Source: DATLED01 sp963750255 (lineage in GTDB: Bacteria > Actinomycetota > Acidimicrobiia > Acidimicrobiales > CADCTF01). Taken from it: a stretch of 64,000 bases of DNA. The stretch covers positions 372,001 through 436,000 of the forward strand of contig CAVVPZ010000009.1 of assembly GCA_963750255.1 (NCBI GenBank), in the 5' to 3' direction. A program made the translations under genes and the position numbers. Below, in pieces: positions 16,706 to 27,407 of the stretch. Within the stretch, counting starts at the first letter, position 1; each line of letters starts with the position of its first letter. The notes beneath the pieces are model-generated. The model was given only the letters and a program-made list of their open reading frames with translations, was not told where the DNA came from and searched no databases.

Positions 16706-19700
16706 GTGGCGGATTCGTTCACGCATCTGCATCTCCACACCGAGTTCTCGATGCTCGACGGCGCCGCCCGGGTCGGCGAGGTCGTGGCTGCGGCGGCGGC
16801 CGACGGCCAGCCCGCCATCGGCATCACCGACCACGGCAACATGTACGGGGTCCTCGACTTCTACAAGGCCTGCCAACGACGCAGGGCATCAACCCCGTCA
16901 TCGGCATCGAGGCCTACATGGCGGCCGAGAGCCGCACCGAGCGCCCCGTTCGCCGCGGGCGCATCGACGACACCGGAGGCGACGGCGAGCGGGGCGAGAA
17001 GCTCTACTACCACCTGACGTTGCTGGCCGAGTCCAACCAGGGCTACAAGAACCTGCTCCAGCTGTCGTCGCGGGCCTACCTCGAGGGCTACTTCTACAAG
17101 CCCCGTCTCGACTGGGAGCTCCTCGAGGCCCACCACGACGGCGTCATCGCCACCACCGGCTGCCTCGGCGGCGTCGTGCTCCAGGCCCTCCTCAACGAAC
17201 AGCCCGAGAAGGCGACCAAGTTGGCCGCCCGCCTCCAAGACATCTTCGGCCGCGACAACCTCTTTGTCGAATTGCAGGACCACGGTCTGGCCGAGCAGCA
17301 GCAAGACCAACCCGGGCCTGATCGAGATCGCCCGCAAGATCAAGGCCCCGTTGTTGGCCACCAACGACAGCCACTACACCCACCGCGAAGACCACGTCGC
17401 CCACGACGCGCTGTTGTGCGTGCAGACCGGCTCGTCGATCGACGACCCCAACCGGTTCAAATTCGACTCCGACCAGCACTACCTCAAGTCGGCAGCCGAG
17501 ATGCGGGCACTGTTCTCGCATTGGCAGTCGGCATGCGACAACACGCTGTGGATCGCGGAGCGGGCCAAGGTCGAGATCGACTTCGGGAAACCCCAGCTGC
17601 CCAAGTTCCCTCTGCCGGAGGGATTCACCACCCAGACCGAGTACCTCCGCGACCTCACCCTTGCCGGCGCCCACGAGCGCTACGGGGCCGAGTTGCCGGC
17701 CGTGGTCACCGAGCGTCTCGACTACGAGCTCGGCGTCATCGCCGACATGGGCTTCAGCGACTACTTCCTCGTCGTGTGGGACCTGATTCGCTACGCCAAG
17801 GATCGCGGTATCCGCGTCGGTCCCGGTCGTGGTTCGGCCGCTGGCTGTTGCGTCGCGTATTGCCTACGCATCGTCGACCTCGATCCGATCCGCTACGACC
17901 TGATCTTCGAGCGCTTCCTCAACCCGGGGCGCAAACAGATGCCCGACATCGACATGGACTTCGACGAGCGCTACCGCTCGGAGATGATCAAGTACGCGGC
18001 GGATCGTTACGGCTTCGACCACGTGGCCCAGATCGTCACGTTCTCGACCATCAAGGCGCGGGCCGCCGTGCGCGACGCGGCGCGGGTGCTCGGTTATCCC
18101 TACGCCGTGGGCGACAAGGTGGCCAAGGCCATGCCCCCGCTGGTCATGGGTCGCGACACGCCGCTCTACGCGTGCTTCGAGGAAAACCCGAAGTACGCCG
18201 ACGGGTACAAGGCGGCCCAGGAGTTGCGTGACATGTATGCCACCGACCCCGACGTCAAGAAGGTCGTCGACGTGGCCAAGGGGCTCGAGGGTCTGCGCCG
18301 CCAAGACGGCATCCACGCCGCCGCCGTGGTCATCACAAAGGACCCCCTCACCGACTATCTGCCCATTCAGCGAAAGCCGGGGCCGGGGAGAAGGCCGAGG
18401 AGGCGCCCATCGTCACGCAGTACGAGATGCACGGGGTCGAAGAGCTCGGCCTGCTCAAGATGGACTTCCTGGGTTTGCGCAACCTCTCGGTCATCGAGCG
18501 GGCCCTCGACCTCATCCAGGAATCGACCGGCACCCGTCCCGACATCGACACCGTCCCTCTCGACGACGAGACCACGCTCGAGCTACTCCGCCGAGGCGAC
18601 TCGATGGGGGTGTTCCAGCTCGAGGGCGGACCCATGCGGGCGTTGATGCGCTCCCTGGCGCCCACGTCGTTCGACGATGTCGCCGCCCTCGTCGCGCTGT
18701 ACCGGCCGGGCCCGATGGCGGCCAACATGCACAACGACTTCGCCGATCGCAAGAACGGTCGCAAGCCGATCGACTACGAGCACCCCGAGCTCGAACCCAT
18801 CCTTCGCGACACCTACGGGCTCATGATCTACCAGGAGTCGGTCATGCGGGTGGCCCAGAAGTTCGCCGGCTATTCGCTGGCCGAGGCCGACTCGATCCGC
18901 AAGGCCGCAGGCAAGAAGGACCGCAGCATCATGGCCCTCGAGCGGGCCAAGTTCGAGCAGGGCTGTGAGGACACCGGCTACGGCAAGGACCTGGGCAAGA
19001 AGCTCTTCGACATCATCGAGCCGTTCGCCGACTACGCCTTCAACAAGTCGCACTCCTACGGCTACGGGTTCGTCAGCTACCAGACGGCGTGGCTCAAGGC
19101 CCATCACCCGGTGGCCTACCTCGCCGCCCTCCTCACCTCGGTCAAGGACGACAAGGACGCGACGGCCAAGTATCTGGCTGAGTGCCGCTCCATGGGCATC
19201 CCGGTGCTCGTGCCCGACGTCAACGTTTCCGACGCCAACTTCACGGTCGCGCGACGGTGCCATCCCCTTCGGCATGTCCGCCATCCGCAACGTCGGCACC
19301 GCGCTCGTCAACCTCATCGTGGCCGAGCGCGAGGCCAACGGTCCCTTTGCCGACTTCTACGACTTCTGCGACCGGGTCGATCCGTCGGTGCTCAACAAGC
19401 GCACCATCGAGTCGCTGGTCAAGGGTGGCGGTTTCGACTCGCTCGGGCATCCTCGCAAGGGTTTGTGCCTGGTGCACGAGCAGATCATCGACCGCACCCT
19501 CACCCGTCGGAAGAAGGAAGCCGAGGGCCAATTCGACCTGTTCTCGATGGGGAGCGACGACGACGCGGCGCCGCCGACGATCGACCGGGTGCCGATCCCG
19601 CCCGACGAGTTCGAGAAGATGCAGCGGCTGTCGTTCGAAAAGGAGATGCTCGGCCTCTACGTGAGCGACCACCCGCTCATGGGCGCCGAAGCCGCCCTCC

Positions 19701-20224
19701 GCAAGCTGGTCGACTGTTCGATCAATGACGTCCGCGAGGGCGCCGAGGGCGAGATGAAGACCGTCGGCGGCGTGGTCACCTCGTTGGTGCGCAAGTACAC
19801 CAAGAAGGGCGACCTGATGGCCACGTTCGTCCTCGAAGACCTCGAGGCAGCCATCGAGGCATGGGTGTTCCCCCGCACGCATCTCGAGTACGGCGCCTTG
19901 CTCCGCGACGACGCCATCGTGTGCGTCAAAGGACGACTCGACAAGCGCGAGGAGCCGGCCAAGCTCATCGTGATGGAGTTGCGGGCCGTCGAGTTGAGCC
20001 AGGACTTCGGGCCGCCCGTCCATCTCGAGTTGCCGTTGGCCACCCTCACCGACACCGCCGTCGACGCGCTCAAGATGGTGCTCCTCGACCATCCCGGCGA
20101 CTCGCCCGTCTACCTCCACGTGGGCGAGAAGCTGCTCAAGTTGCCCGAGGAGTTCTGCGTCGACGCCACCAACGGCCTCCTCGCCGAGGTGCGGGTGTTG
20201 CTCGGGCCGAACGCCGTCCGCTAG
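16706..20224 (+). CDS. dnaE: DNA polymerase III alpha subunit, frame broken at four places
   Basis: Replicative polymerase subunit of the DnaE1 type. GTG 16706 follows GAGAGGG. The N-terminal PHP domain shows HLHLHTEFSMLDGAA and GITDHGNMYG. Catalytic aspartates are in PDIDMDFDERY, with YRPGPMAANM and the fingers/thumb regions after it. The C-terminal OB-fold and tail run to 20224. The frame changes near 16875-16890, at 17302 (extra C), at 18371-18372 (one base missing after CG) and at 19246-19249 (Val codon reads GTCG). Conserved protein continues across every break, so I regard the gene as functional. Confidence 0.93.
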
Positions 20225-22898
20225 TCAGCGCAAGTCGTCGAGCAGGGCCAGGATCTCGTCGCCGTACAGCTCGAGCTTGACCGGTCCCATGCCCGATACG
20301 GCGAACAGCTCCGCCGCCGTCGTCGGGTCGGCGGCGGCGATGGCGGCCACGAGCTTGTTCGACGCCACGATGTAGGGGGGCATGGCGTCGGCGCGCGCCC
20401 GCTCGGTGCGCCAGGCCCGCAAGGCCGACTCCCGGGCCGAGGATTCGGGCGTCGAGGCCGATGCGGCGGTCTTGGTGGCGATCCTGGCAGTGGTCCGGGT
20501 GCCCGTCCCGGGCGCCGCTGCCGGGGTGTGGGGCCGAGCCCCGGCCAGTTCGTCGAGGAACGGGGAAGGGCGCGACGCGTCGGCGAGCACGACTGCCGGT
20601 GGCGACTGCGGGTGATGGCGACGTGGAGCACCCGGCGCTCCTCCTCGACGTCTTCGCGAGGCGGTGCGGGAGCACGCCGTCGGTCACGCCGGCGACGACC
20701 ACCCGATCCCACTCCATGCCCTTGACCCGGTGGACGGTGGAGAGGGTGATGCCGTCGCGGCGTCGGCGTCGCCGGTCGAGCACGCCGCGCAGCCACGGCT
20801 CGAACGTCGGCCGGGTCGGGGTGGAGGTCGGCGACCTGGAGCGAGGGCGTCGAGGTCGTCGAGGTGGCGACGCCGTCTGGCCGCCCTTCGGAGCTGTCGA
20901 GCATGCGACATGGCGCCGCCGAGCCCGACGTCGTCGCGATCACGGCTCGAGGACCGTCGCGGGTCGTGCCGCTGCGGGCGACGGCGGCGGCGACGGCGGC
21001 GAGGTCGTCGGCCAGGCGCGTGCACCTTGGCGCCGACCTTGGCGTCGTCGATCGGCGATCGCCGATGGCGGCAGCTCGTCGATCGACATGCGGCGGCGTC
21101 GAACCACTTCGGTGATCCACTGCGGGCAAGCCGCGGCTGGGCCGGCGCAGGACCTCGGCGAGGTCCCCGGGTCGAGGCGGTCGCGGCCGGCCCCGAGGCG
21201 CAGGTAGGCGAGCGCGGCCCGCATGCCGGTGCGCTCGAGCACCTCGGGCGGCAGCGTCGAGCTCCACCGGCAGCCCGGCCTCGGCCAGCGCGACGTGCGG
21301 GCGCCAGCAGCAACGAGTTCACCCGGGTGAGCACGGCGATCGTCGCGTGGGGCGACCCCCTCGTCGAGCCAGCCCTGCACGATGTCGACGAGGTCGGCGG
21401 CGCCGTCTTCGGGCGCGTGGTCGACGCACCGACGAGGGCGCGCCGGGTCGGCGTCGGCGCCGGGCCGGCGCCGGATCTCCTTGGCCACCCGCCGGTGGTT
21501 GTAGCCGAGCAGGAGCGTGGCCGACGGCGTCGACGACGGCCACCGGGCAGCGGTAGTTGACCTCGAGCGGGTGGGACGCGGCCCCGGGGAACAGGTCGGC
21601 GAAGTCGATGAGGAACCGCGGGTCGGCGCCGGCGTGGCCGTAGATCACCTGGTCGTCGTCGCCCACGCCGAACACGTCGAGCGCCGGGCGCGGCGAGCAG
21701 CCGGACGAGCAGCACGTGGGCCGGCGTGAGGTCCTGGAACTCGTCGACCAGGAGGTGGCGGTGGCGCGGCCTGCACGCTGCGCCGGAACGCGCCGTCGCT
21801 GCAGCAGCGCCTCGATGGCGCCGTAGATCTGCTCGTCGAAGTCGACGGCGCCCCGGCGGGCCAGGGCGGCCCGGAACGGGCCGAAGGCGTCGGCCAGGCC
21901 GGGGACGTCGTCGCGCTCCTCCTCGACGTCGTCGGGGTCGCGGAGGCCGAGCCGGATCGGCCGACAGCCCTTCGAGGTACGGGGCCAGCGGGTCGGTGTT
22001 GGCCCGACGCTGGCGGGACGGGACGAGGCCCTCGACGATGCGCCGCACCTCTCGCTCGTCGAGCACCCTTGGCGCCTGGCCCCGGTGCTGGCCGAGGAGC
22101 CGGTGGCCGAGGGCGTTGAGGGTCGTGGCCCGAGGGCGGAAGGCCGCCGTTCGCGCCTCGAGCTCGAGCTGGGCTCGCTTGTTGTAGGCCACGGCCAGCA
22201 CCGACTCACGCTCGTAGCCCGAGTCGACGAGCAGGTGCCGCAGTCGTTCGGTGAGAACTCGGGTCTTGCCCGAACCGGCCGGGGCGACGATACGGGCCGG
22301 CCCGGCGCGGTGGACCACGGCGGCCAGTTGATCGGGTGCCAGCACGTCGGCCGGCGCCGGCACCGGCGCTTGGGTGGTGACGCGCGCCCAATTCGACCGT
22401 CTCCCGGTGGATCACCTCTGCCCCCAGCGAGGCCAACTCGTCGGCCGTGAACGCCGTTCGCGGGCCGCCGTCGACCCAGGCACGGCTACCGTCGTCGAAG
22501 GCGACGTCGCCGCCGCTCGCCACCTCGGTCACGCCCAGCCGGGCGGCCTTGCGGGCCCACCACCACACCGGGTCATCGCCGCCACGAGCGTCGTAGGTGT
22601 TGGCCCAGACCAGGAAGTGGAGACGGTCGGCCCAGAACTCGTGGGTGGGACTGAGACGCCACGGTTCCACGTTCACCGTCTCGGGGGCCCGGAAGCGCTC
22701 CGGGTCGACGAGCAGGCGAATCACGACCGGGTGACGCCCGAGCCAGGCGTCGTGGAGGGTGGCGACGGTCGGGGCGGGGTCAGCCAACGCGGGTTCGTCG
22801 ACCACGACTTCGGGCGCGTCGGCCCAGGCCGAGGGCACGGGGTCGTCGCCGGTCACGACAACCCCGCGACCGAGAAGGGGAGGCCCGGGAACGCTCAT
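20225..22898 (-). CDS. UvrD2-like superfamily 1 helicase with HRDC domain, frame broken many times
   Basis: A 3'-5' DNA helicase of the UvrD/Rep class. In reading order: about 170 residues of unrecognised N-terminal sequence, Walker A APAGSGKTRVLTERL, motif II VDEFQDL, GDDDQVIYG, GVTDGVLPH, motif V STVHRVKGMEWD, motif VI VAITRSRH, and a C-terminal HRDC domain ending GPVKLELYGDEILALL. At least eight frame changes lie between about 20600 and 22200, the densest run in the window. Start ATG 22898 is supported by a TACGGT box 9 nt upstream. The stop is directly against the dnaE stop. Confidence 0.82.
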
Positions 22899-22907
22899 CT
22901 CCAGGGG

Positions 22908-22913
22908 ACCGTA
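22908..22913 (-). promoter_or_regulatory. Leaderless -10 box for the UvrD2-like gene
   Basis: On the minus strand TACGGT lies 9 nt before ATG 22898, which favours this start over a longer reading to 22982. Confidence 0.45.
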
Positions 22914-23028
22914 TCGCCCGCCCGTGAGGGCCCGTTCGCCCGGTTCCTGGGTCGCGCCTAAACTCTCCGACCGAACGGTCAAGTGCGGTGCCTGCCACCG
23001 TCACCACCAGGAGGGGAGCACCGGCTGC

Positions 23029-23706
23029 ATGGCGATTTCGGTCGAGACCAAGGATTGCACAGCCCTCACGGATGTCGAGATGGGCGAGATGGCCGATATC
23101 TGCGCCGACGGTCCCGCCGGATACGACATCGGGCTGCTGTCGAAACAGCGTGACGAGTGGGTGCTGGTGAGCCAGGCCCGAGACAACGGGCGCTTGCTCG
23201 GGTACTCGTTCTGCACGCTGGAGCGCATCGGCGGCACTCCGTGCCTGCTGGTGGGGTTGGCGTCGGTCAAACGCCATTCCAAGCGCGAAACGGTGCTCAA
23301 GGCGCTGATGGCCGACCAGTACCGACGGGCGGTGCTGGCTTTTCCTGATGAAGACGTGCTCGTCGGCACGCGGCTGATCGACGCTGCCGGCTACCTCGCG
23401 TTCAAGGGTCTCGAAGATGTCGTGCCCCGCCCCGGCCACAAGGCGTCGGGCGAGGAGCGGGCCTGGGGCCGCCGTCTGGCCAAGCGCTTCGGCGCCGAGG
23501 GCCGCATCAACGACCGCAGCTTCGTCGTCACCGGCGACGGTTCGCCGGCCGGTTGCCTCGACCACGAGGCTCTCAAGCCAGAGAACCTCGACGATGAGAT
23601 CGGTGCATTCTTCGACGGCCTCAAGCGCGATCGGGGCGATTCGCTGATCGCGTTCGGCTGGGCCATGGCCGAAGACCTCGCCGCCAAGCTCTCCGCCGGC
23701 AAGTAG
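23029..23706 (+). CDS. Conserved protein of unknown function, possibly GNAT-like
   Basis: 225 residues from ATG 23029, preceded by GAGGGGAG. I do not recognise the family with certainty. The stretch GRLLGYSFCTLERIGGTPCLLVGLASVKR followed by an alpha helix and RLIDAAGYLAFKGL resembles the central strands and acyl-CoA loop of acetyltransferases, but the usual R/Q-x-x-G-x-G/A loop is not clear. There is no signal peptide or membrane segment. It is divergent from the helicase and followed by a NERD protein. Confidence 0.6.
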   Translation: MAISVETKDCTALTDVEMGEMADICADGPAGYDIGLLSKQRDEWVLVSQARDNGRLLGYSFCTLERIGGTPCLLVGLASVKRHSKRETVLKALMADQYRRAVLAFPDEDVLVGTRLIDAAGYLAFKGLEDVVPRPGHKASGEERAWGRRLAKRFGAEGRINDRSFVVTGDGSPAGCLDHEALKPENLDDEIGAFFDGLKRDRGDSLIAFGWAMAEDLAAKLSAGK

Positions 23707-23897
23707 CGCCCACTTCGCCCGCCGGAGCCTCGACCGCCGGCGCCTCGGCGCAGGACGAGGCTCGCCGCCTGACCCGCAGGGCCCGCCGGCGCCGTCTCCT
23801 GGCGGTCGCCGTCGTCGCCGTATCGCTCTGGGTCGCACGCAGGGCGTGGATCGGCGGTGACATCCCGGGCGCGGCCGCCGCGGGCGCAAGCACCGCC

Positions 23898-24398
23898 GTG
23901 GCGCTGGTGGGGGCCGCGTGGCCTTCGCGAGCCGGACGGTGGGCGGCCGGGGCCGCCGGTGAGCGGGCCACGGCCCGCGCCCTCGACGGCCTCGAACGAT
24001 CGGGCTGGGTCGTCTTCCACGACCGGCGTCTCATTGGACGGGACTGGAACCTCGACCATCTCCTGATCGGCCCCGCCGGCGTCGTGGTCGTCGAGTCCAA
24101 GCAGTGGCGCACACCGGTGCGCACGTGGCGCCGCACGCCCCGGGTGTACCGCCAGCGAGTGCTGTGGCAGGTCGAGGCCGTCGAGCGGGCCCTGCGGGCC
24201 GTCGGCGACGACACGCCGGTGTACGGCTATCTCTGCGTGCACGGCGCTCGCGTGCGTCGATGGCGTCGCCGCACGCCCGTCGGCGACGGACGCCAGCTCC
24301 GCCGATGGCTGCGCCGGCTCCCCGATGTCCGCACGAAAAGGGAGGTGCGGACCACCGCCGCCCGTTTTGGGCAGGGCCAGAGCGCGATCGCGCTCTGA
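23898..24398 (+). CDS. NERD-domain protein, start uncertain
   Basis: The nuclease-related NERD domain shows GERATARALDGLER, GWVVFHDRRL, NLDHLLIGPAGVVVVESKQW with the Asp, Glu-x-Lys pattern of the fold. GTG 23898 is the first ordinary start in frame. The same frame is open back to about 23596 and encodes a basic stretch plus a hydrophobic segment (LLAVAVVAVSLWVA), so the real protein is probably membrane-anchored and begins earlier, perhaps across a consensus error. The stop is inside a large palindrome. Confidence 0.65.
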   Translation: MALVGAAWPSRAGRWAAGAAGERATARALDGLERSGWVVFHDRRLIGRDWNLDHLLIGPAGVVVVESKQWRTPVRTWRRTPRVYRQRVLWQVEAVERALRAVGDDTPVYGYLCVHGARVRRWRRRTPVGDGRQLRRWLRRLPDVRTKREVRTTAARFGQGQSAIAL

Positions 24399-24413
24399 GC
24401 CTGCCCAAAACGG
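24362..24413 (+). terminator. 52-bp nested palindrome, likely terminator
   Basis: Outer arms CCGTTTTGGGCAGG (24362-24375) and CCTGCCCAAAACGG (24400-24413) are perfect complements. Inside, after 3-nt mismatches, sits an 18-bp perfect palindrome centred on CGATCG (24379-24396). TTGTTTT follows on the + strand. It carries the NERD stop codon and lies 5 bp from the stop of the convergent binding protein. Confidence 0.75.
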
Positions 24414-24418
24414 TTGTT

Positions 24419-26356
24419 TTAGCGGGGTGGGTAGATCGGGAGGTCGCCCGACGGCCACTCACCGCTGAGGAAGCGGCGGCCGTTGTACGTCACCTTGAAG
24501 GTGCCGTTCTTGGAGTCGGCGCCGTTGTAGTACTTGTCGTTGGCGCTGTTGCCGCTGGCGGTGTCGGTGCCCGGCTCGGAGACCCAGTACACCTCGCGGG
24601 CGTCCTGCACCTCGGTGTGGTCATATCCCTCGCCACCGGTGACCGAGTCGGCGAACGACCACCGGCCGGCCGGATAGGGCTCGGCACCCCGCACCGGGAT
24701 GGTCCGAGTGCCGGCGGCGATGTTGTCGGGCGTCAGGTTGGGGCCGGCGGCCTGGAGCATGTTGAAGATGTGCACCAGGCCGTGGTAGCCGCCCGACGTG
24801 CCCTCGGGCATCGTCTTGCCCGTGGCCAGCTTGTAGACGACCCCGGGCTCGCTGTTGGGGCCGATGAGCTTCTGGGCGTCGCCCAACTGGCTCAGGCCGA
24901 AGAGGTGGCCGTTGACCTGGCTCTGGTCGTACAGGCGGGCGGTGTTGTCGAGGTCGACGCCACCCACGCCGATGGTGAACCACTCGGGCTTCCAGTTCTG
25001 CTGGCTGGCAGCACCGGTGAGCACGACCACGGAGATGTAGTCGCAGGCCAACACGACCGTCGTCACGCCGGCGGCGGCGAACTGGACCGCAGCCTGGGCG
25101 GCCTGGTCGGGGAACCGGCTCACGTCGAGTTGGTAGTTGTACTGCGGTCCGGTGTCGGCGAGCCCGTACTGCTCCTTCAGGTCCTTCTTGTAGATGGCGA
25201 CGCAGCGCTGGTAGCCGTCGTTGTCTGGCACGTACGTGCCGAACTTGCGGGTCTTGGCCCGGATCACGGGATCGCCGGCGTACTTGGCCGGCTTGTTGAT
25301 GAGCCGCTTGCCCATGTACTCGGCCGTCTGATGGGCGATGCGCTCACACTCCATCGTCGTGTTCCAGAGGAAGGGGTGGTATTTGGCGAAGTAGCTCTCG
25401 GGGAAGTACGCGGCGGCACCGAACACGACGAGGCTGCGCTCGCCGGCGCAGTCGCCGAAGGGCTGGCTGCTCCCCGCCACGGCGAACGCCTTCATCTCCT
25501 TGACGATCTTGTCGGCGTCGAGGCAGGCGCCCTCCTTGCCCTTGGACTGGGCTTCGGCCGTCGAGTCACCGTTCTCCGACTCGTACTTGACGTAGTTGAC
25601 CTTGCGGCCGTAGAGCTCGTAGGCCTTGTTGAAGTAGTCGAGGAACTCAGCCTGCACGGCCTCGGTGACCTTCGGATCGGCGAAGCCGGCCTGCTTGGAC
25701 ACCTCGGCCACGGCCTTGGAGTTGGCGCTCTCCGGGAACTGCCGGCTGACGATCAGAATCTCCTTGTCCGTCACACCCCGATAGGTCGCGCCGCCGTTGG
25801 GGCCGTCGTACACGTTCTGGCACGGGATGGCGTAGGAGCCCCCCGGGATCTGGGTCGTGGACGCGTCGCACGCGTTGCCGAGTCGGGTCTTGCCCTGGCC
25901 GCGTTGGATGGCGGCCCGAGCGGCTTCGCCGGCGAGGGCGACGTTGGCCGATGAGCCCCCGGCCGATCCGCCGGTGGCGCCGGCTTTGGTACCGGCGGCC
26001 GTCGTGGTCTTCTTGGCTGCCGTCGATCCAGATGCCGTCTTCGTCGCCCCGGTCGGCGTCGCCACCGGGTTGCCGGCGGCGTCGACGGTCGGGGTCGCTC
26101 CGGTCGTGGAATCGATCGGCGGGAGCGTGCCGTCCTCGGCCACCACCGACGCGCCGAGATCGCCGTTGGCCTGCTGCGACGGGCCATCACCCCGGATGAT
26201 CGGGAAGGCAGCGAGGGTCAGGATCCAGATGGCTCCGAACACGTAGAACGGCATATATCGCCGCAAATGGAGTGCCATGTGGACGGATCGTCGGAGGAAC
26301 GGGTCCTCGATCGCGTCGGCCAGCTTGCGGTCATCGTGCGTTGACGGCTCGGACAA
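24419..26356 (-). CDS. Membrane-anchored type-1 periplasmic binding protein (LivJ-like)
   Basis: 645 residues. A cytoplasmic N-terminus (about 35 residues) and one membrane helix (FYVFGAIWILTLAAFPII) are followed by a Thr/Ala/Gly-rich linker of roughly 90 residues. The Leu/Ile/Val-type binding fold then begins around RGVTDKEILIVSRQFP and includes VVFGAAAYFPESYF, AAGVTTVVLACD and GGYHGLVHIFNML. No permease or ATPase gene is adjacent, so it may be a sensor or orphan receptor. The start is TTG 26356 with a strong GGAGGTG 8 nt upstream. Confidence 0.82.
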   Translation of the reverse strand: MSEPSTHDDRKLADAIEDPFLRRSVHMALHLRRYMPFYVFGAIWILTLAAFPIIRGDGPSQQANGDLGASVVAEDGTLPPIDSTTGATPTVDAAGNPVATPTGATKTASGSTAAKKTTTAAGTKAGATGGSAGGSSANVALAGEAARAAIQRGQGKTRLGNACDASTTQIPGGSYAIPCQNVYDGPNGGATYRGVTDKEILIVSRQFPESANSKAVAEVSKQAGFADPKVTEAVQAEFLDYFNKAYELYGRKVNYVKYESENGDSTAEAQSKGKEGACLDADKIVKEMKAFAVAGSSQPFGDCAGERSLVVFGAAAYFPESYFAKYHPFLWNTTMECERIAHQTAEYMGKRLINKPAKYAGDPVIRAKTRKFGTYVPDNDGYQRCVAIYKKDLKEQYGLADTGPQYNYQLDVSRFPDQAAQAAVQFAAAGVTTVVLACDYISVVVLTGAASQQNWKPEWFTIGVGGVDLDNTARLYDQSQVNGHLFGLSQLGDAQKLIGPNSEPGVVYKLATGKTMPEGTSGGYHGLVHIFNMLQAAGPNLTPDNIAAGTRTIPVRGAEPYPAGRWSFADSVTGGEGYDHTEVQDAREVYWVSEPGTDTASGNSANDKYYNGADSKNGTFKVTYNGRRFLSGEWPSGDLPIYPPR

Positions 26357-26412
26357 GCGTCACGCACCTCCCCCCGGATCGGTGTGACGTTTGTCCCAAG
26401 TGTTCCCGGTTG

Positions 26413-26426
26413 TGACGCTCGCGTCA
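26413..26426. promoter_or_regulatory. Dyad in the intergenic region upstream of pafB
   Basis: TGACGC-tc-GCGTCA is a perfect dyad in the 108-bp divergent gap between the binding-protein gene and pafB. A second GTGACG occurs about 30 bp upstream. It could be a regulator site. No factor is assigned. Confidence 0.35.
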
Positions 26427-26464
26427 AGGCAGCGTTGCGCTGCACCAGCGGACAGACTTCGGGG

Positions 26465-27407
26465 ATGGCCGATGACCGCTTCGAACGACTGGCCAATCTG
26501 GTGACCTACCTGCTCGACGCGGGCGAACGGGGCCGTGGCGCGTCCTACGCCGAGTTGGTCACGGACATCCCCGGCTACCCCGAGGCACCCAGTCGCGCCG
26601 CCGGGCCTTCGAACGGGACAAGAAGGTGCTGCGGGACGAGGATGTGCCCCTCGTCGAGGACGACGGTCACTACTGGATTCCGCCTGAGGAGTACTACCTG
26701 CCCGAACTCGGCCTCACCGACGATGAACACCTGGCGTTGGCGCTCGCCATCAACGCCGTGCCCCTCGGCGGCGACGGAGGTGGGTCGGCGCTTCAGAAAC
26801 TGGGTCTGGGCCGCGTTCTGGATGGGGGGCCGGCGATCGCGCCACTCGCCGACGTGGGCGCTCACCCCCATCTGCCCGCCCTGCATGCGGCCATCCGTCG
26901 TCGCTCGTTGGTCACCTTCACCCATCGCGACATCGAGCGCACCGTCGAGCCGCAGATGCTCTTCTTCCGCGAGGGCAACTGGTACCTGTCGGGGTTCGAC
27001 CATGTCCGCGCCGATCGGCGCAACTACCGAGTCGATCGCATCGCCGGCGACGTTGCTGTCGGTCCCCCTGGGGGCTTCTCGCGTCCGCGACGGCGACACG
27101 GCGGCGGGGTCATCGACCGACTCGGTGATGCCTCGTGAGCCATGGAGGTACGGCGGCGACGACGCCGACCTCGAACAGGCCGTGGTGGTGGTCGACGCTG
27201 TGCTGGCCGCCAAAGCCGTGGCCGACGCGGGGGCCACCGCCACCGTCGATCGCCATGATGATGGCTCGGTCACGATCACGATGCCCGTGCACGTCCGCGC
27301 CACGTTCCGGACCTGGCTGGTGGCCTTCCTGGACCACGCCGAGGTGGTGGGTCCTCCCGGCTTGCCGCGACGACGTGGTCGCCTGGCTCGAGAGCATGGC
27401 CGGCTGA
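26465..27407 (+). CDS. pafB: WYL-domain regulator PafB, frame broken
   Basis: PafB and PafC form a transcriptional activator of DNA-damage genes in mycobacteria and are genetically tied to the Pup-proteasome locus. ATG 26465 leads into an HTH domain (RFERLANLVTYLLD..PGYPEAPS). After a break near 26600 come ERDKKVLRDEDVPLVEDDG and the WYL-type region LHAAIRRRSLVTFTHRD..RTVEPQMLFFREGNWYLSGFD. Breaks near 27085 and at about 27366 (extra C) precede the end DDVVAWLESMAG. The stop overlaps the pafC ATG. Confidence 0.85.

Noticed and set aside
16875..19250. Programmed ribosomal frameshifting or four-base decoding in dnaE and other genes
   Set aside because: Breaks occur in about 18 unrelated genes, without slippery heptamers or stems, and some sites lack a base instead of gaining one. 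Consensus error over strain variants explains both kinds.
24104..25954. 616-codon open frame antisense to the solute-binding protein
   Set aside because: The opposite strand has a membrane anchor and a complete type-1 binding fold. The antisense product has no recognisable features.
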